64,000 nucleotides of DNA from Owenia fusiformis (lineage: Eukaryota; Annelida; Polychaeta; Sabellida; Oweniidae): positions 6,949,730-7,013,729 of the forward strand of contig CAIIXF020000007.1 in NCBI GenBank assembly GCA_903813345.2. The letters run 5' to 3'. The first letter of the stretch is position 1; every line of letters starts with the position of its first letter. The notes under the pieces are model-generated. The model worked only from the letters and a program-made list of their open reading frames with translations, had not been told where the DNA came from and did no database searches. Both the position numbers and the translations under genes were made by a program. Below, in pieces: positions 1 to 10,893 of this stretch.

Positions 1-1534
1 CTTAGGAAAATATCAAACAGAAAATGGTATTTTTGTTATAAAAGAGGTTATTATTGAATGTTGTCATCAAAGAAACTTTACATTGTAAAAATATAGAAAA
101 GAATAACAATACAATACAACTACAATAGTTGTAAATTTCTACATCAGAATCCAGTTTCCAACAATGTATTGTATTTCTATCAGGGTATTGTATCTAGATT
201 ATTTAGTATTTAGATTTCAATTAAGGAATCATGGAAAGTACAATGGGAAACCAGTACTATATAAATTAATGTTCTATTGAGAGGAATACCTATGATAATT
301 TTTATATTTTCTCATGCCTGAGAGTAAAGAGGATAAAGGAATACTGTACTATTTTTGGAATTGAAAAAGACCCAATTTTTATCATTCATTGTGAATAACT
401 CTTATTCTTGAGATTGGGTATTAGAAAACAAATTGTAGGAAACATTCACACTTGTTGTAAGCACCACAAAAAATATAATTGTACGTTTTGCAGTAACATG
501 GACCTTATCTCTTGTATAAGGTCTCCTTTAACTTCTTTGTTATCTTCTCTCTGTTATCTTCTCTGTCAGTGATTTATATTTATACATTTCCTGAGGTTTT
601 CACAAAAGAAAAATAACAATAAAATACTACATATATATGTAAAACGTGTATACAAACCCTAAAAAACTCATCTATAATACAGGAATTACAAAATTTGTGC
701 TGTGATATGATTATTATCAAACAAACTGAATCTCAAGATGCACAAGCTCTATCTGATATGGATTCCACCTTATAATACGAGTCAACAGTATAAATAAGGT
801 CAACTTTAACTGCTGAACTTTTATTATCATATTTTATATTTATGGCTAAGGTTAACAGTACAAGGACACAAAAGAAGTCATATAAATGATTTGGGTAAAC
901 AGGTTTTGAATTAACAATATTTAGAATTTTGATCATCTTAACCTAGACAGCAGAAGGAAGTCGTGACATTTCTCATGGATCCGAATTTGCAGATGCAACA
1001 AATTGGGTTACATGTACTTTTTACCTTAACGCAGAACTAATATGTATAATTCAAATTAAATATATTTCTCATAGATTTTATTTACTTAATGATAATATAT
1101 AGTGACAGTATTTCAACTAGGCCATATTCCATTTATGTTCTCAATATATTGAATGGTAATACAAAGTACATTACCTACCACCAATATAATACAAGGAACA
1201 TGCCCCGGGACCATACACCACTCACTAAAATAAGCGCCACCTACTTTCATAAAAACCAAACATACACCATCATTTCACCACTCAGAACTTTTGATCAACT
1301 TTTACCTAATTTAGAAATGAATTCAAACAACCTTGTTGTCTTATTTTTATCAGATTTGGTTTGAAGGCTTGAGCTTCAGATGTTAAATTTCACTTGTAAA
1401 GAGTAATATAAGAAACGTAAAATTAAAACCAAGAGTTAATTTAATCTTTATTTCAAATACAAACAGACATTCTCCCAAACATAAATGATTTCCAGTCATA
1501 ATTTCATAAACTACAAGCATTCTTGAAAAAGTTA
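1..1534. other. No recognisable gene
   Basis: AT-rich sequence. The longest open frame here (1089-1364, plus strand, 91 codons) has no recognisable motif, and I see no splice-site pattern supporting an exon. I see no clear repeat structure either. Confidence 0.4.
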
Positions 1535-3105
1535 TATGGTAAAGGCATGGCTAACATAAAGGATAGGTATCGATATGGTGAACTGAATTCAACAATGTTT
1601 TTCTCTTAAAACCAATTATTGAAAAAATTCTGTAAAAAACATGGTCCTTTATGTAATGTTGACTGATTGGCAAAAATTTAATGCAAAAATTATTTATATA
1701 TATTTTTTATAACTGTTTTTGTTAACATTTTTGTTTTTTAGTGCAATTGTTTTTTGTTCCTTTCTACCAATTCTTGAGAATGAAATAAAATGTCTTTCCG
1801 AACCTTGTTGGAACAAAATAGCATATACAACATTTTCTTAGACCTCTCAATATTATATAGTTATACAAAGGAAATTTTGGTTGATTTAACAAAAAGAAAA
1901 CCCCCCAAAATAGATAAAAATTAAGATAAATCTTTTATTTCATTAACACAGGCTGGTATCGAAAGATTTGTCCGCTGTGACGGAGCATGCTATTTTTATA
2001 AAAACACTAAGAATGCTTCACGTTTTATTTTTTAACTCATATGTTTCGTTATATCAAAGATAATTACTTACTCCATGCAATGGATATATCATTTGCGTGT
2101 AACCTTCACTTCTGTTTGAAGTCCAATAACGCTTGGAGTAAAATCTATTGAAAACGGCGCCAGAGTATCAAACTCTAAAATGTACCATTTCTTTTTTAAC
2201 TTTTTAATGGCATGATATAGTGACAGGATAATATTAACATATATTTTAATAACTCTGAATGTATTAATGAGATAATAATGCATTGGGTCTTTATAATTTT
2301 TTTTATAAAAAATTATATTAATATTTTTTGTCCGCTGTGATGGAGCATTTTCACAGTTCACATTTGCAACTGCTCCGTCACAGCGAACAAAAAAATTAAT
2401 CATTATTTCTTATAAAAGAATTAAAAAGACCAAATACATCAACATCTCATTTATACCTTCATAGTTATGCTGAAACCATGTGTAAATATTATCGTGTCAC
2501 TATATCGTGCCATTAGAAAGTTAAACAAGAAATGGTACATTTTGAAGTATGATACTCCGGCGCCATTTTCAATAGCTTTTCTTCCCAGCGTAATTGGACT
2601 TCAAACAGAAGTGAAAGTTACCCGCAAATGATATATCCATTGCATGGAGTAAGTAATTTTGAATGGTATAACGAAACATATGGGTTAAAAAATAAATCGT
2701 GAAGTATTCTTAGTGTTTTTATGAAAAATAGCATGCTCCGTCACAGCGGACAAATATTTCAATACCAGCCTGTGATTAACAAGATATTTTTTTTAAATCA
2801 ACCAAACTTTCCTTTGTACAACTATAATATTTTGAGACCTAAACATGTTGTGTTTATGTCGTTTTGTTCCAATGCAGTTCGGATAGATGTTTTCATTTCA
2901 TTCCGAACATATGATAACAAGAACAAAAGAAGTGTGTTCTAAAACAATTTCGAGAAATCATAATGTTACCATTCAAAAGATGACCATTAAATTGACGATA
3001 TGTTAAATTTTCAGAATGTTTTGATGACTGGTTTAAGAGAATGACGTGTTCAAAATGTTCACCATATCGTTACCACTCCTTTAAGCATATAGTTCCCAGA
3101 AGCCC
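1535..3105. mobile_element. Long foldback (hairpin) element
   Basis: Two arms of roughly 700 bp are reverse complements of each other: about 1535-2325 and 2395-3105. Matching landmarks are GTCCGCTGTGACGGAGCATG near 1970 against GCATGCTCCGTCACAGCGGA near 2733, the AGTCCAATAACGC block near 2120 against its complement near 2590, and ATCGATATGGTGAAC near 1570 against its complement near 3060. The spacer (2325-2395) again carries GTCCGCTGTGA and its complement, so the terminal motif also flanks the loop. No transposase is visible. The exact outer ends and a target duplication could not be fixed by eye. Confidence 0.7.
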
Positions 3106-4052
3106 CACTGCCAGTGGCTGCCACAGCCCTTCAAAGGAAATAACCAAGTACAAAAAAATGTCCTGCTGGTGATAACAAACTCATGTTGGCTCAGTTTAGA
3201 AATGGCTATGAATCCCAAGTTCCGATGTGTCTCATCAAGAAGACGTTAGAGTGATAAGGATTATGTCATGTGCAGTATATAATTTTTTGTGCAAATTTTC
3301 TTCTTGGATTGAAAAATTTCATTTTCATTCGATAAACTTGCAATAGGTGGCGAAGGGTCTAAAGGTAGGTCATGGGACACAAAAACAATGATTCATTCAC
3401 CAGATAACGTCGTTAAAAGGAGGTCAATTTTACGACAAACGAAAACCATTTAGCTCAGTTTGAATTTTGTTCTCGCAGTCGATCAAAAATGAAACTTCTT
3501 TCATCAATATTGAGGTGAGTGATTTTTTAAGGATCCGGTATTTTGACAAACGTAAGTTCAGATCATAGCCATTCTCCAGGGCAGGTTTAAGGCACCAACG
3601 ATTTATTTTGGAGTTCTTATAAGGAATTATTCCCGATTTACCACCATTCCACATTTAAACTTAAAGAGTGTAGATGAGGCAAAATGTCACTACCTGCCAT
3701 TTATTACAGACACCAACCACCGAACACCAACTGCCGAACACATTCACAAAAAGTTGGAGACTATTACAATATGTACAAGAAGCCACGAGTTTTATGCTTG
3801 AATGATGCTTGAATGATCTTGATTGGACATCAGGTTGCAGAGAAAATGTAATTTTACTGAGTGGCTTCAGGAAAAAATAAGCAGCATTATAGGCCACCTT
3901 AAGATTTGGTAATTCAAAATATTTGTTTACATAGGAAGTGCTATTCAAGATGGCTGATGGAGTAAACTAATTTGCATATTTGTTACTTCATCTAGCCTTA
4001 TTTCCACTTGACAATATGCTGTGTTACTTTTTATTGCATGTACCTTACTTCT
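3106..4052. other. Intergenic, with a fragment of the TGTCACCAC repeat
   Basis: Positions about 3678-3770 match the dispersed repeat seen at 14862 and elsewhere (GCAAAATGTCACTACCTGCC through GTTGGAGACTAT), but the palindromic 3' end is missing. The rest shows nothing recognisable. Open frames here (3430-3654, 3661-3948, minus) have no motif. Confidence 0.5.
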
Positions 4053-5034
4053 TAGCCTTGTCCAAGTGTGTATTTTTTTTACTTATCTGATCTTGAATTA
4101 TTACCGCCTTGTACAATCCAATACATCTCCGCTGACATTATGCGGAGTTATTCAGCGGTTTCGAGATTTCCATAATACTTACGCTATCAGGGGTATCGCG
4201 AAACCTTATTGATTGACAAGATCACATGGACACATGGATGTTTATTGTTGGAATCTTCTCACCTCCGGTTATCCGATCGATGCTCCAGCATCCACTAAAC
4301 TCTGATTGATATTTATCTGATAAAATATTTGTATTTTCATGATAAATTCGTGCAAGATTTGTTCGTGAAAAGTCCCGGTGAAAGTGTACTTGTTTTTGAC
4401 CATGCATAATAATGAGCTTACGCTGCAGGGCCGTCATTGATTGGTCAAATTTTACCGACATAAACATTGGGTCGGTAAAGCATGTGGCTTTCTCTTGGGT
4501 ACAAGGCGGTCATAATAGAAATCAAGATTAGTGTTGTCGTGATGTGCCATAATCGTACATCAATGCATCAGCAATTTTCAGTAGTAAACATCGATGCACA
4601 TCGTGATGTACATCGAGAAAAAGTCCGAGAAAAGTGCACTGAAATACCGAACGCTAGTGCACTAAAATACCGAACAGAACAAATTAATAAGAGTACGCTG
4701 GTACATCCGGGAACTTCTAGTGATGGTGAAATGAAAGTAAAGTAATTGTTTAGATTAATGGTTCATTTCGACTAGCTAAAACAGTTTAAAAGCGAAAGAA
4801 AATCAGAAAACATTGGAAAATGAAATAAGACATGAGAAAGGTAAGGGATTAGCGTCAAAATAAGATAAGAAAGGGTGATTTTTAGCAAATTAATTTTTTT
4901 TAAAAACATTGATGTTTTGTTTCAGACATCGATGCATCGCCATAATCAGCTTTGGCGATGTATATCGCGATGTATCGATTAATCGCAACAACACTAATCA
5001 AGATAAGTAAAAGAGACCGACTTGGGCAAGGCTA
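4053..5034. mobile_element. MULE-like TIR element, copy 1 (interrupted)
   Basis: The ends are inverted: TAGCCTTGTCCAAGT at the left and ACTTGGGCAAGGCTA at the right. Flanks are CTTACTTCT (4044-4052) and TTTACTACT (5035-5043), which agree at 7 of 9 positions, as expected of an aged 9-bp target duplication. The body closely matches the element at 40792-41474 (for example TTACCGCCTTGTACAATCC and CTATCAGGGGTATCGCGAAA). This copy is about 300 bp longer, mostly because a second element is inserted at 4529-4996. Nine-base duplications are typical of Mutator-like elements; no transposase is present, so it would be non-autonomous. Confidence 0.75.
4529..4996. mobile_element. hAT-like non-autonomous element nested in copy 1
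   Basis: The ends are TAGTGTTGTCG at the left and the complementary CAACAACACTA at the right. They are flanked by a perfect 8-bp direct repeat, ATCAAGAT, at 4521-4528 and 4997-5004. The related copy at 40792-41474 lacks this insert. An 8-bp duplication with TAGTGTTG-type ends is the hAT pattern. The interior has several overlapping palindromes around CATCGATG (4585-4620, 4925-4980). At 468 bp it cannot encode a transposase. Confidence 0.85.
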
Positions 5035-5149
5035 TTTACTACTGATTTGAAGTGTTATAATGTTTATTATTGTGAACTAATGCTTCATCAAATTGATAAT
5101 TTTGTGCGAAAAGTTTCACTGTAATTTCCACAGGACTGTAGTATATCAT

Positions 5150-5176
5150 AACAGACTGACTACCAGTCAGTCTGTT
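5150..5176. repeat. Perfect 12-bp stem hairpin
   Basis: AACAGACTGACT, a 3-base loop ACC, then AGTCAGTCTGTT. Function unknown. It could be the relic of a small inverted-repeat element. Confidence 0.7.
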
Positions 5177-6587
5177 GGATCCATTTTGGTACAAGCACTC
5201 TGTTTAGTTTGAAAACTCATCCTTTATCATTTTGTAATCAGCACTATAGAAAAATGTCCTCATTCAAAGCATACAGCTGGATCCCATATGATATTTTCCA
5301 AAAGGTTTGTATAATATAAACCCAAATACCTATTTGAAATAGTATCCCAAAAACATAACGCTGGTGTTTTGTCCCGTGTTTGGGTTGTTATTTTTCATAT
5401 TGATGATACATGTATGTGCTCGACACTGAGCGAAACCAGACTCAGACAGGGCTGATTAGGAGTGTGGACTTTTACTTGTATTATGCATCCTTTCTCAGGT
5501 ACTTCAATGATATAATTAATCTACCTCAGTTCTTGGCAAGCAAGCTATCATAACATAGACATAAGAATGTAATAAAAGAACATCTCCATTATCGCCCACA
5601 ACAAAAAGATTTGATGAAATTATTTCTGCATTTCAGAATGTAAAGACGTCAAGTATCATATTTATATATCTTACCTGAATCCTCGTATATCGAAGAATCT
5701 ATTAGGAAGTCAAGATTTCTCGAAATATGTTTCTGCAATGTCTAATACTGCCATTACTTTTGTGACAAAATATTTTCGATTTCCACTTCAGTTTTGACGG
5801 GCCTCGTTTTCAAAATAATTCTATGGCTTGCCAACCCGATAAATTAATTTTGTCTTCCAATGTTGTACTATCACATTTATCACTGGCATGTAGCGATTAT
5901 AGCGGTCCTGTCTTGGCTTATTGAATTGTTACGAAGTTACGTATGCGGTGCGGAAGTTAGAGAGCAAATGACCATCATTTCAATGTAATAGTTTATGCAG
6001 GAAAATTGAGATTAGGCCATTGGAGTATTTGTTTCATGCATTTGTAAAACGTTGCCCACTCATAGGTCATACTTATCGTTAAACCAATAACTCAAATATA
6101 TGCCCTTGTACACCGATCACCTGTTGAAATTAATACAGGCCGATTTCAACAAATGTAAACGGCGATATATTTAAAATCGTATTCAAGCATGACCACGTCC
6201 CAACTTCTTTTGTTTTCTTTACAACTAAGCTATGACTGCAGTCTATTCAGTGTTGCGTATCGAACCTTGTTTATTATAAAAATAGTGCAACAACAAGCAG
6301 AATTCACACATTTACCTTATACTTATTCTCAACTGAAGACATTGAATTTTTCTCTTAGGTTTTACATTATAAATATCTTAACATGCAGAATACGAAAATA
6401 GAGGCTTAGGCCCAACTTTGTATGAATTTTATGAGAATAATCTGATTTTAGAGAAATGAAAAGAAAAATGTCCACACCCTACACAAAATATTTATGGTTC
6501 CCCGGGAATACGTATGTGCTGCTTGTATATTAGAATCGTATTCCAGTTACAGAAAGAAGTACATATCATGCTAAACTATATACAACA
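5177..6587. other. No recognisable gene or repeat
   Basis: Mixed AT-rich sequence with no long open frame. The open frame at 6189-6401 (plus) has no motif and no supporting splice context. Confidence 0.4.
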
Positions 6588-6710
6588 GTTATGCACTTGG
6601 AGGTTTTGGATACAATAACCATAACCCCTATATATTGGCCAAGGGATAATCCCAATATCCTGACTATAGGATAATATATATGTTTATCCCATACCAATCT
6701 TGGTCATCTG
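6588..6710. repeat. Partial copy of the GTTATGCAC hairpin family
   Basis: It starts GTTATGCAC-TTGGAGG-TTTTGGATACA, as in the full copy at 7049, but the complementary arm is degraded. Further along are ATAACC-type and TTTATCCCATACCA blocks also seen near the other copies. Confidence 0.45.
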
Positions 6711-7048
6711 GTTCACATTGTTAAATCGTGGAAATATTTTAGAATATTCATGTCCAGTTTTGTTTACTTGGCCGTGGGCGGATTTTCATGTTCTCTCAAA
6801 TATTCCCATATTTATTTTCTCGAATTTTTTATTGATAAAGTGGATGCTCTTTCCCTTTTTTTAACTATCAAACAGACCCTGATTGTCTGTGTTTTCTCCA
6901 TTGCCGTTTACAGTCATTCCGCGAACATTACAAATTATGAACAAATATGAAAGCGGCGATTATGACGTAGCGGGCAGATATACTATATCTGCCCGCTTGG
7001 AGCGGGACGTAAAGCTTTATCCCATGGTTGCAAGGAGGATATATAGGG

Positions 7049-7162
7049 GTTATGCACTGGGAGGTTTTGGATACAGGGAATATCCCGAGGGATATACAAT
7101 ATATCTTGATGTATTGTATATCCCAAGGGATATTCCATGTATCCAATCCGACCGTGCATAAC
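7049..7162. repeat. Hairpin element, GTTATGCAC family, copy 2
   Basis: Left arm 7049-7105 and right arm 7109-7162 are near-perfect reverse complements, ending GTTATGCAC and GTGCATAAC. The loop is only a few bases. The stem itself contains smaller palindromes (GGGATATACAATATATC against GATGTATTGTATATCCC). Palindromic GCGGGCAGATAT blocks flank it at 6970-7010 and 7370-7440. Confidence 0.8.
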
Positions 7163-7618
7163 TGGTGTATCTCATACTTGAGTGGGTTTAGGGTAGATAT
7201 AACCCTTTCCACCTTTTTCAAATGACAAGATATTTATATTTAACATTTTCGTAATATTCTTTTTGTTCAATACAATGAAATTGTAACATTTAAACTTAAA
7301 AAAATTAAATTTTAAAATTAAAAAAATTAAAACTTATGATATTTAAACTTTTGAAAAATTCCCGGGAGCGGGATGGATATATTATATCTGCCCGCATTTG
7401 GCCTCGAGCGGGACATATACAATATATCCTGCCCGCTCCTCAGATACGATATATATTCCTGGGTGATATCTACCCCAAACCCACTCAAGTATGAGATACA
7501 GATCGAATATCACATGATGATATATTTGATATGTGGATCAAGATATCATATTTTAGCAAACAATTTAAAAACCATCGAATATCACTTTTAAACTATCGAA
7601 TATCACATCTTAAATAGA

Positions 7619-7758
7619 GGATATCCTATGATTTATGTGTGATATGATTTTTATCCACGAATGGATATGATATCTGCACGAGTGAGCGTAGCGAGAGAGT
7701 GCAGATATCAACATCCATGAGTGGATTAAAATCATATCACGAGTAAATCATAGGATGT
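7619..7758. repeat. Hairpin with GAGTGAGCG centre, copy 1
   Basis: The arms start GATATCCTATGATTTA and end AATCATAGGATGTTC. The stem includes GTGATATGATTTT-ATCCAC and its complement. The centre (7676-7703) reads GCACGAGTGAGCG-TAGCGAGAGAGTGC, itself quasi-palindromic. Confidence 0.75.
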
Positions 7759-8050
7759 TCTTTATATTCCATAGTTAAAGTCATCATCAGAATCTTCGGG
7801 AATTAAGTGATTTAAAACGAATTTTCCAAACGATACGGCGATATTGACACTTAGCCTCGTTTTGAGTCTGAAGTAGCAAAAATCCATAAACCATGGCATA
7901 CGGCGCCGCATGTCATGGCTAAAACACCGTATGCTATGGTTAAGTGAAAATTTGCCAAAAATATCATATTTTACCACTGATTTCAAAAATACCGTTTTTA
8001 TTTTGACATGTTATCCTATGGATATCATGCTAACTATGGAATAAAATAGG

Positions 8051-8190
8051 AATATCCTATGGCTCTGAAAAAATATCACTTATATCCATGAGTGGATATT
8101 GATATCTTCGCGAGTGAGCGCAGCGAATGAGTGAAGATACTGATATCCATGAGTGGATATAAGTGATATTTTTGAAAAACTATAGGATTG
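8051..8190. repeat. Hairpin with GAGTGAGCG centre, copy 2
   Basis: The arms are AATATCCTATGG...AAATATCACTTATATCC and their complement ending near 8190. The centre at 8109-8134 reads CGCGAGTGAGCG-CAGCGAATGAGTG, close to the centre of the hairpin at 7619-7758 although the stems differ. Both stems contain ATCCATGAGTGGAT. Confidence 0.75.
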
Positions 8191-8389
8191 TCCGTTTATC
8201 CCATTGGGAATTATTATCCAGCGAACATTGAATAGTCAGATAAATTGCAATGGAAATTCCATTTCGTCTGACATTTTGATTGCGATAATTCAACGAACGT
8301 CATATACGTGACGTAACAGAGTGGTTTGTATTTAATGCGAACGCCGTAAAAACAAGATCCCAAAAAATAAAAATATATAATAAATATAT

Positions 8390-10160
8390 AATTCAATTCA
8401 ATTCAATTCAATTTATTTCATAATTCTTATATAATATACACTATAAAAACAAGCCGCTAGACACCCTAGTGGGTATATTTTGCGGTGTAACAGAAATCAT
8501 TAAAATGACATCTAGACTACATATAAAAGAAAATACTTATATTATGTTACATGTAGGTATATAAAAATGGTATTAACAATTAATCTAAGGATGTACAATG
8601 TAAAAATGTTACAAAAATCAGGTATCAGTATAAAATCAACAGTATCGTATGATATTGGTATTATACATTATCGATAGATGAGTAGTTTTTTATATGAAGA
8701 TTTGAAAATATTTAGAGTGTAGCATTTTTTAATATCATGGGGTAGAGCATTCCAAAGATAGGACCTATCTCGTAGATAGATTTTTTGGAAGACTGGGGTG
8801 CTTATTAAAGATTTTGTACATGAACTGACCAGTACAATATCTGTTGACATCAAAAATATTTAATATGTTAAGATCTTTAAATATGGGAGCGGAGTGAGAA
8901 AGTCTATCCTTATTTAAAGCTAGCCTTAAGAATTGTTTCTGCAGTTTATGTAGACGATCATAAAATGATTTAAATGTGTTACACCAGATTATGTTGCCAT
9001 AATTTAATTGAGAGTGTATCAATGAGTAGTAAATTGTTTTGAAACTGTCTATTTGAAGTAGATGTTTAATGTGATAAAGAGAACCAATGACGCGAAAAAT
9101 CTTTGTTTCAATAGATTTTATGTGCTCTTTAAATTTCAAGTTTTTATCAATAATAATTCCAAGAAAGTCAATTTTATCCCGGAAATTTATGTTCTCATTG
9201 CGTATTTTGAGATTCAGATTTGTTTGATTTTTTTGGGTCCAAATAGAATAGCATTGGTTTTGCCAATATTAAATAAAAGTTTGTTTGCTTTTATCCAGTC
9301 ATCTATTGAATTCAAGTTTGCATTAGTTCTAGTCATAAGTTCATTTAAATCAAAATCACTATCAAGAAGATTGGTGTCATCAGCAAACATAATGAATTTT
9401 AGATTAGGGTCAACAAAAGGCAGATCATTTATGTTAAGAATAAATAATAGTGGTCCAAGTACCGAGCCCTGCGGAACACCACAATTTAGAGATGATTGTT
9501 TAGATTCATAATTGTTAATGGTGACATATTGTTTGCGGTCTTTTAAATAACTTTCAAACCAGGACTTAGCTATTCCTCTGATGCCATAATATTCAAGTTT
9601 TTGTATCAAAATGTCATGATTAATTGTGTCAAAGGCCTTGGAAAAATCTAATGTTATGCCAATGCTCGTTTTCCCCAAATCAGTTGATTTTCTAATTTGT
9701 TCAATGAAATATAAAATGGCCATGTAGGTAGAGTTGAATTTCTGAAATCCAAATTGATAAGTAAAAATAATTTCAAAACGTTCTAAAAAACCAGTGAGTT
9801 TGGCGTGCATGAGCTTTTCTAACAATTTAGAAAATACCGATAAAACTGAAATTGGTCTATAGTTCGAAGGATTTGTAGTGACTCATTTTTTAAATACAGG
9901 TGTTACTTTGGCCAATTTGAGGGCGTCTGGGAAAATACCAGATTTAAAAGATAAGTTAAATATATACAAGAGTGGATCAATTAAAAACTGTCTTACAGAC
10001 TTAATAAGTGATGGTAGAATCCCATCAGGTCCAGGCGAGGAAGATTTTAGAAGACATATTTCTAATTCAAGCTCAGTTTTTGAGGTCTTTTTGAGATAAA
10101 TAGATGATTGAACTTTTTGAGCTCTTGCTAGGTATTCATAAACAATCGTTTTGCTGAATT
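8390..10160 (-). pseudogene. Broken CR1/L2-like non-LTR retrotransposon (reverse transcriptase)
   Basis: Minus-strand remnant of the reverse transcriptase and C-terminal part of a non-LTR element. The frame is open from about 10157 and includes SPGPDGI, SNYRPIS, LDFSKAFDTINHDIL, GVPQGSVLGPLLF and FADDT, which are the conserved blocks of the CR1/L2/Jockey-type reverse transcriptase. It is damaged by an in-frame TGA at 9883-9885, a frameshift at a run of seven A (9228-9234) after GPKK, and a further frame change near 8770-8850 in the C-terminal region (FMYKIFNKHP, then SYLWNALP in another frame). The endonuclease is missing, so it is 5'-truncated. The 3' end is marked by tandem TTGAA units (8391-8411, read on the minus strand), a CR1/L2-type simple-repeat tail. 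The assignment within that group is uncertain. Confidence 0.88.
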
Positions 10161-10185
10161 AATAAAAAAAATTGAAAAAATCAAA

Positions 10186-10290
10186 ACCATCGAATATCAC
10201 TTTTGAAACCATCGAATATCACTTTTGAAACCATCGAATATCACCTTTCAAAAAGTGATATTCGATGGTTTCAAAAGTGATATTCGATGA
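10186..10290. repeat. Inverted tandem array of ATCGAATATCAC units
   Basis: Three units of ACCATCGAATATCACTTTTG in plus orientation are followed directly by two in the opposite orientation, making a palindrome. Two further units lie at 7569-7606, on the far side of the reverse transcriptase insertion. The flanking GCTAAAATATGATATC (10307) is the complement of sequence near 7548, so the retrotransposon apparently landed inside one palindromic element. Confidence 0.75.
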
Positions 10291-10391
10291 TTTGGGAATT
10301 GTTTGCTAAAATATGATATCTTCATCCACGTATCAATTATATCTTCACGTGATATTCGATCAATATCCTACTAACCATGGGATAAATAAGG

Positions 10392-10530
10392 GTTATGTAC
10401 TGGGAGGTTTTGGATATGGGGTTTTTCCAGAGGGAGATATGCATATCTACCTGAGGGACCGTAGGGACAGAAAGTAGATGTGCATATCTCACGAGGGATG
10501 AACCCAATATCCAAACCGACCGTACATAAC
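10392..10530. repeat. Hairpin element, GTTATGYAC family, copy 3
   Basis: GTTATGTAC-TGGGAGG-TTTTGGATA at the left and its complement TATCCAAACCGACCGTACATAAC at the right. Nested within the stem is a second palindrome, GGGAGATATGCATATCTACC, with a complement at 10475-10500. Flanked by GATAAAT and TTTATCCTATACCA, as at the other copies. Confidence 0.75.
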
Positions 10531-10893
10531 TGCTTTATCCTATACCAAGTAGAATTTTCAGTAGTACAAGGTGTAAAAAATAAACAAATCATTCATATGC
10601 AAAGTCATTTTATTGCATTTCCACTTTTTGGAAGCGGGAAGATACGCCCCGAAGCGGGAAGATATGCACCGAAGCGGGAGATATGACGGGAGATATGGAG
10701 GTTCTTGATATGGAAACCTCAAAATCAGGATACGGGATATATCTTACCAACTTATCTCCCTAAAACCCTACTTGGCATAGGATAAATCAAGATAATTTCT
10801 ACTCGCATCTAGTCTATTCCACATGTTTGGGAAAAGTGTACAGGAAAATCTCCATGTTCAATTGATGTATGATCAACCCTCATAGGGGTCAAT

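Noticed and set aside
6883-7225. Overlapping frames on both strands
   Set aside because: They arise from the palindromic hairpin, which gives similar frames in both directions.
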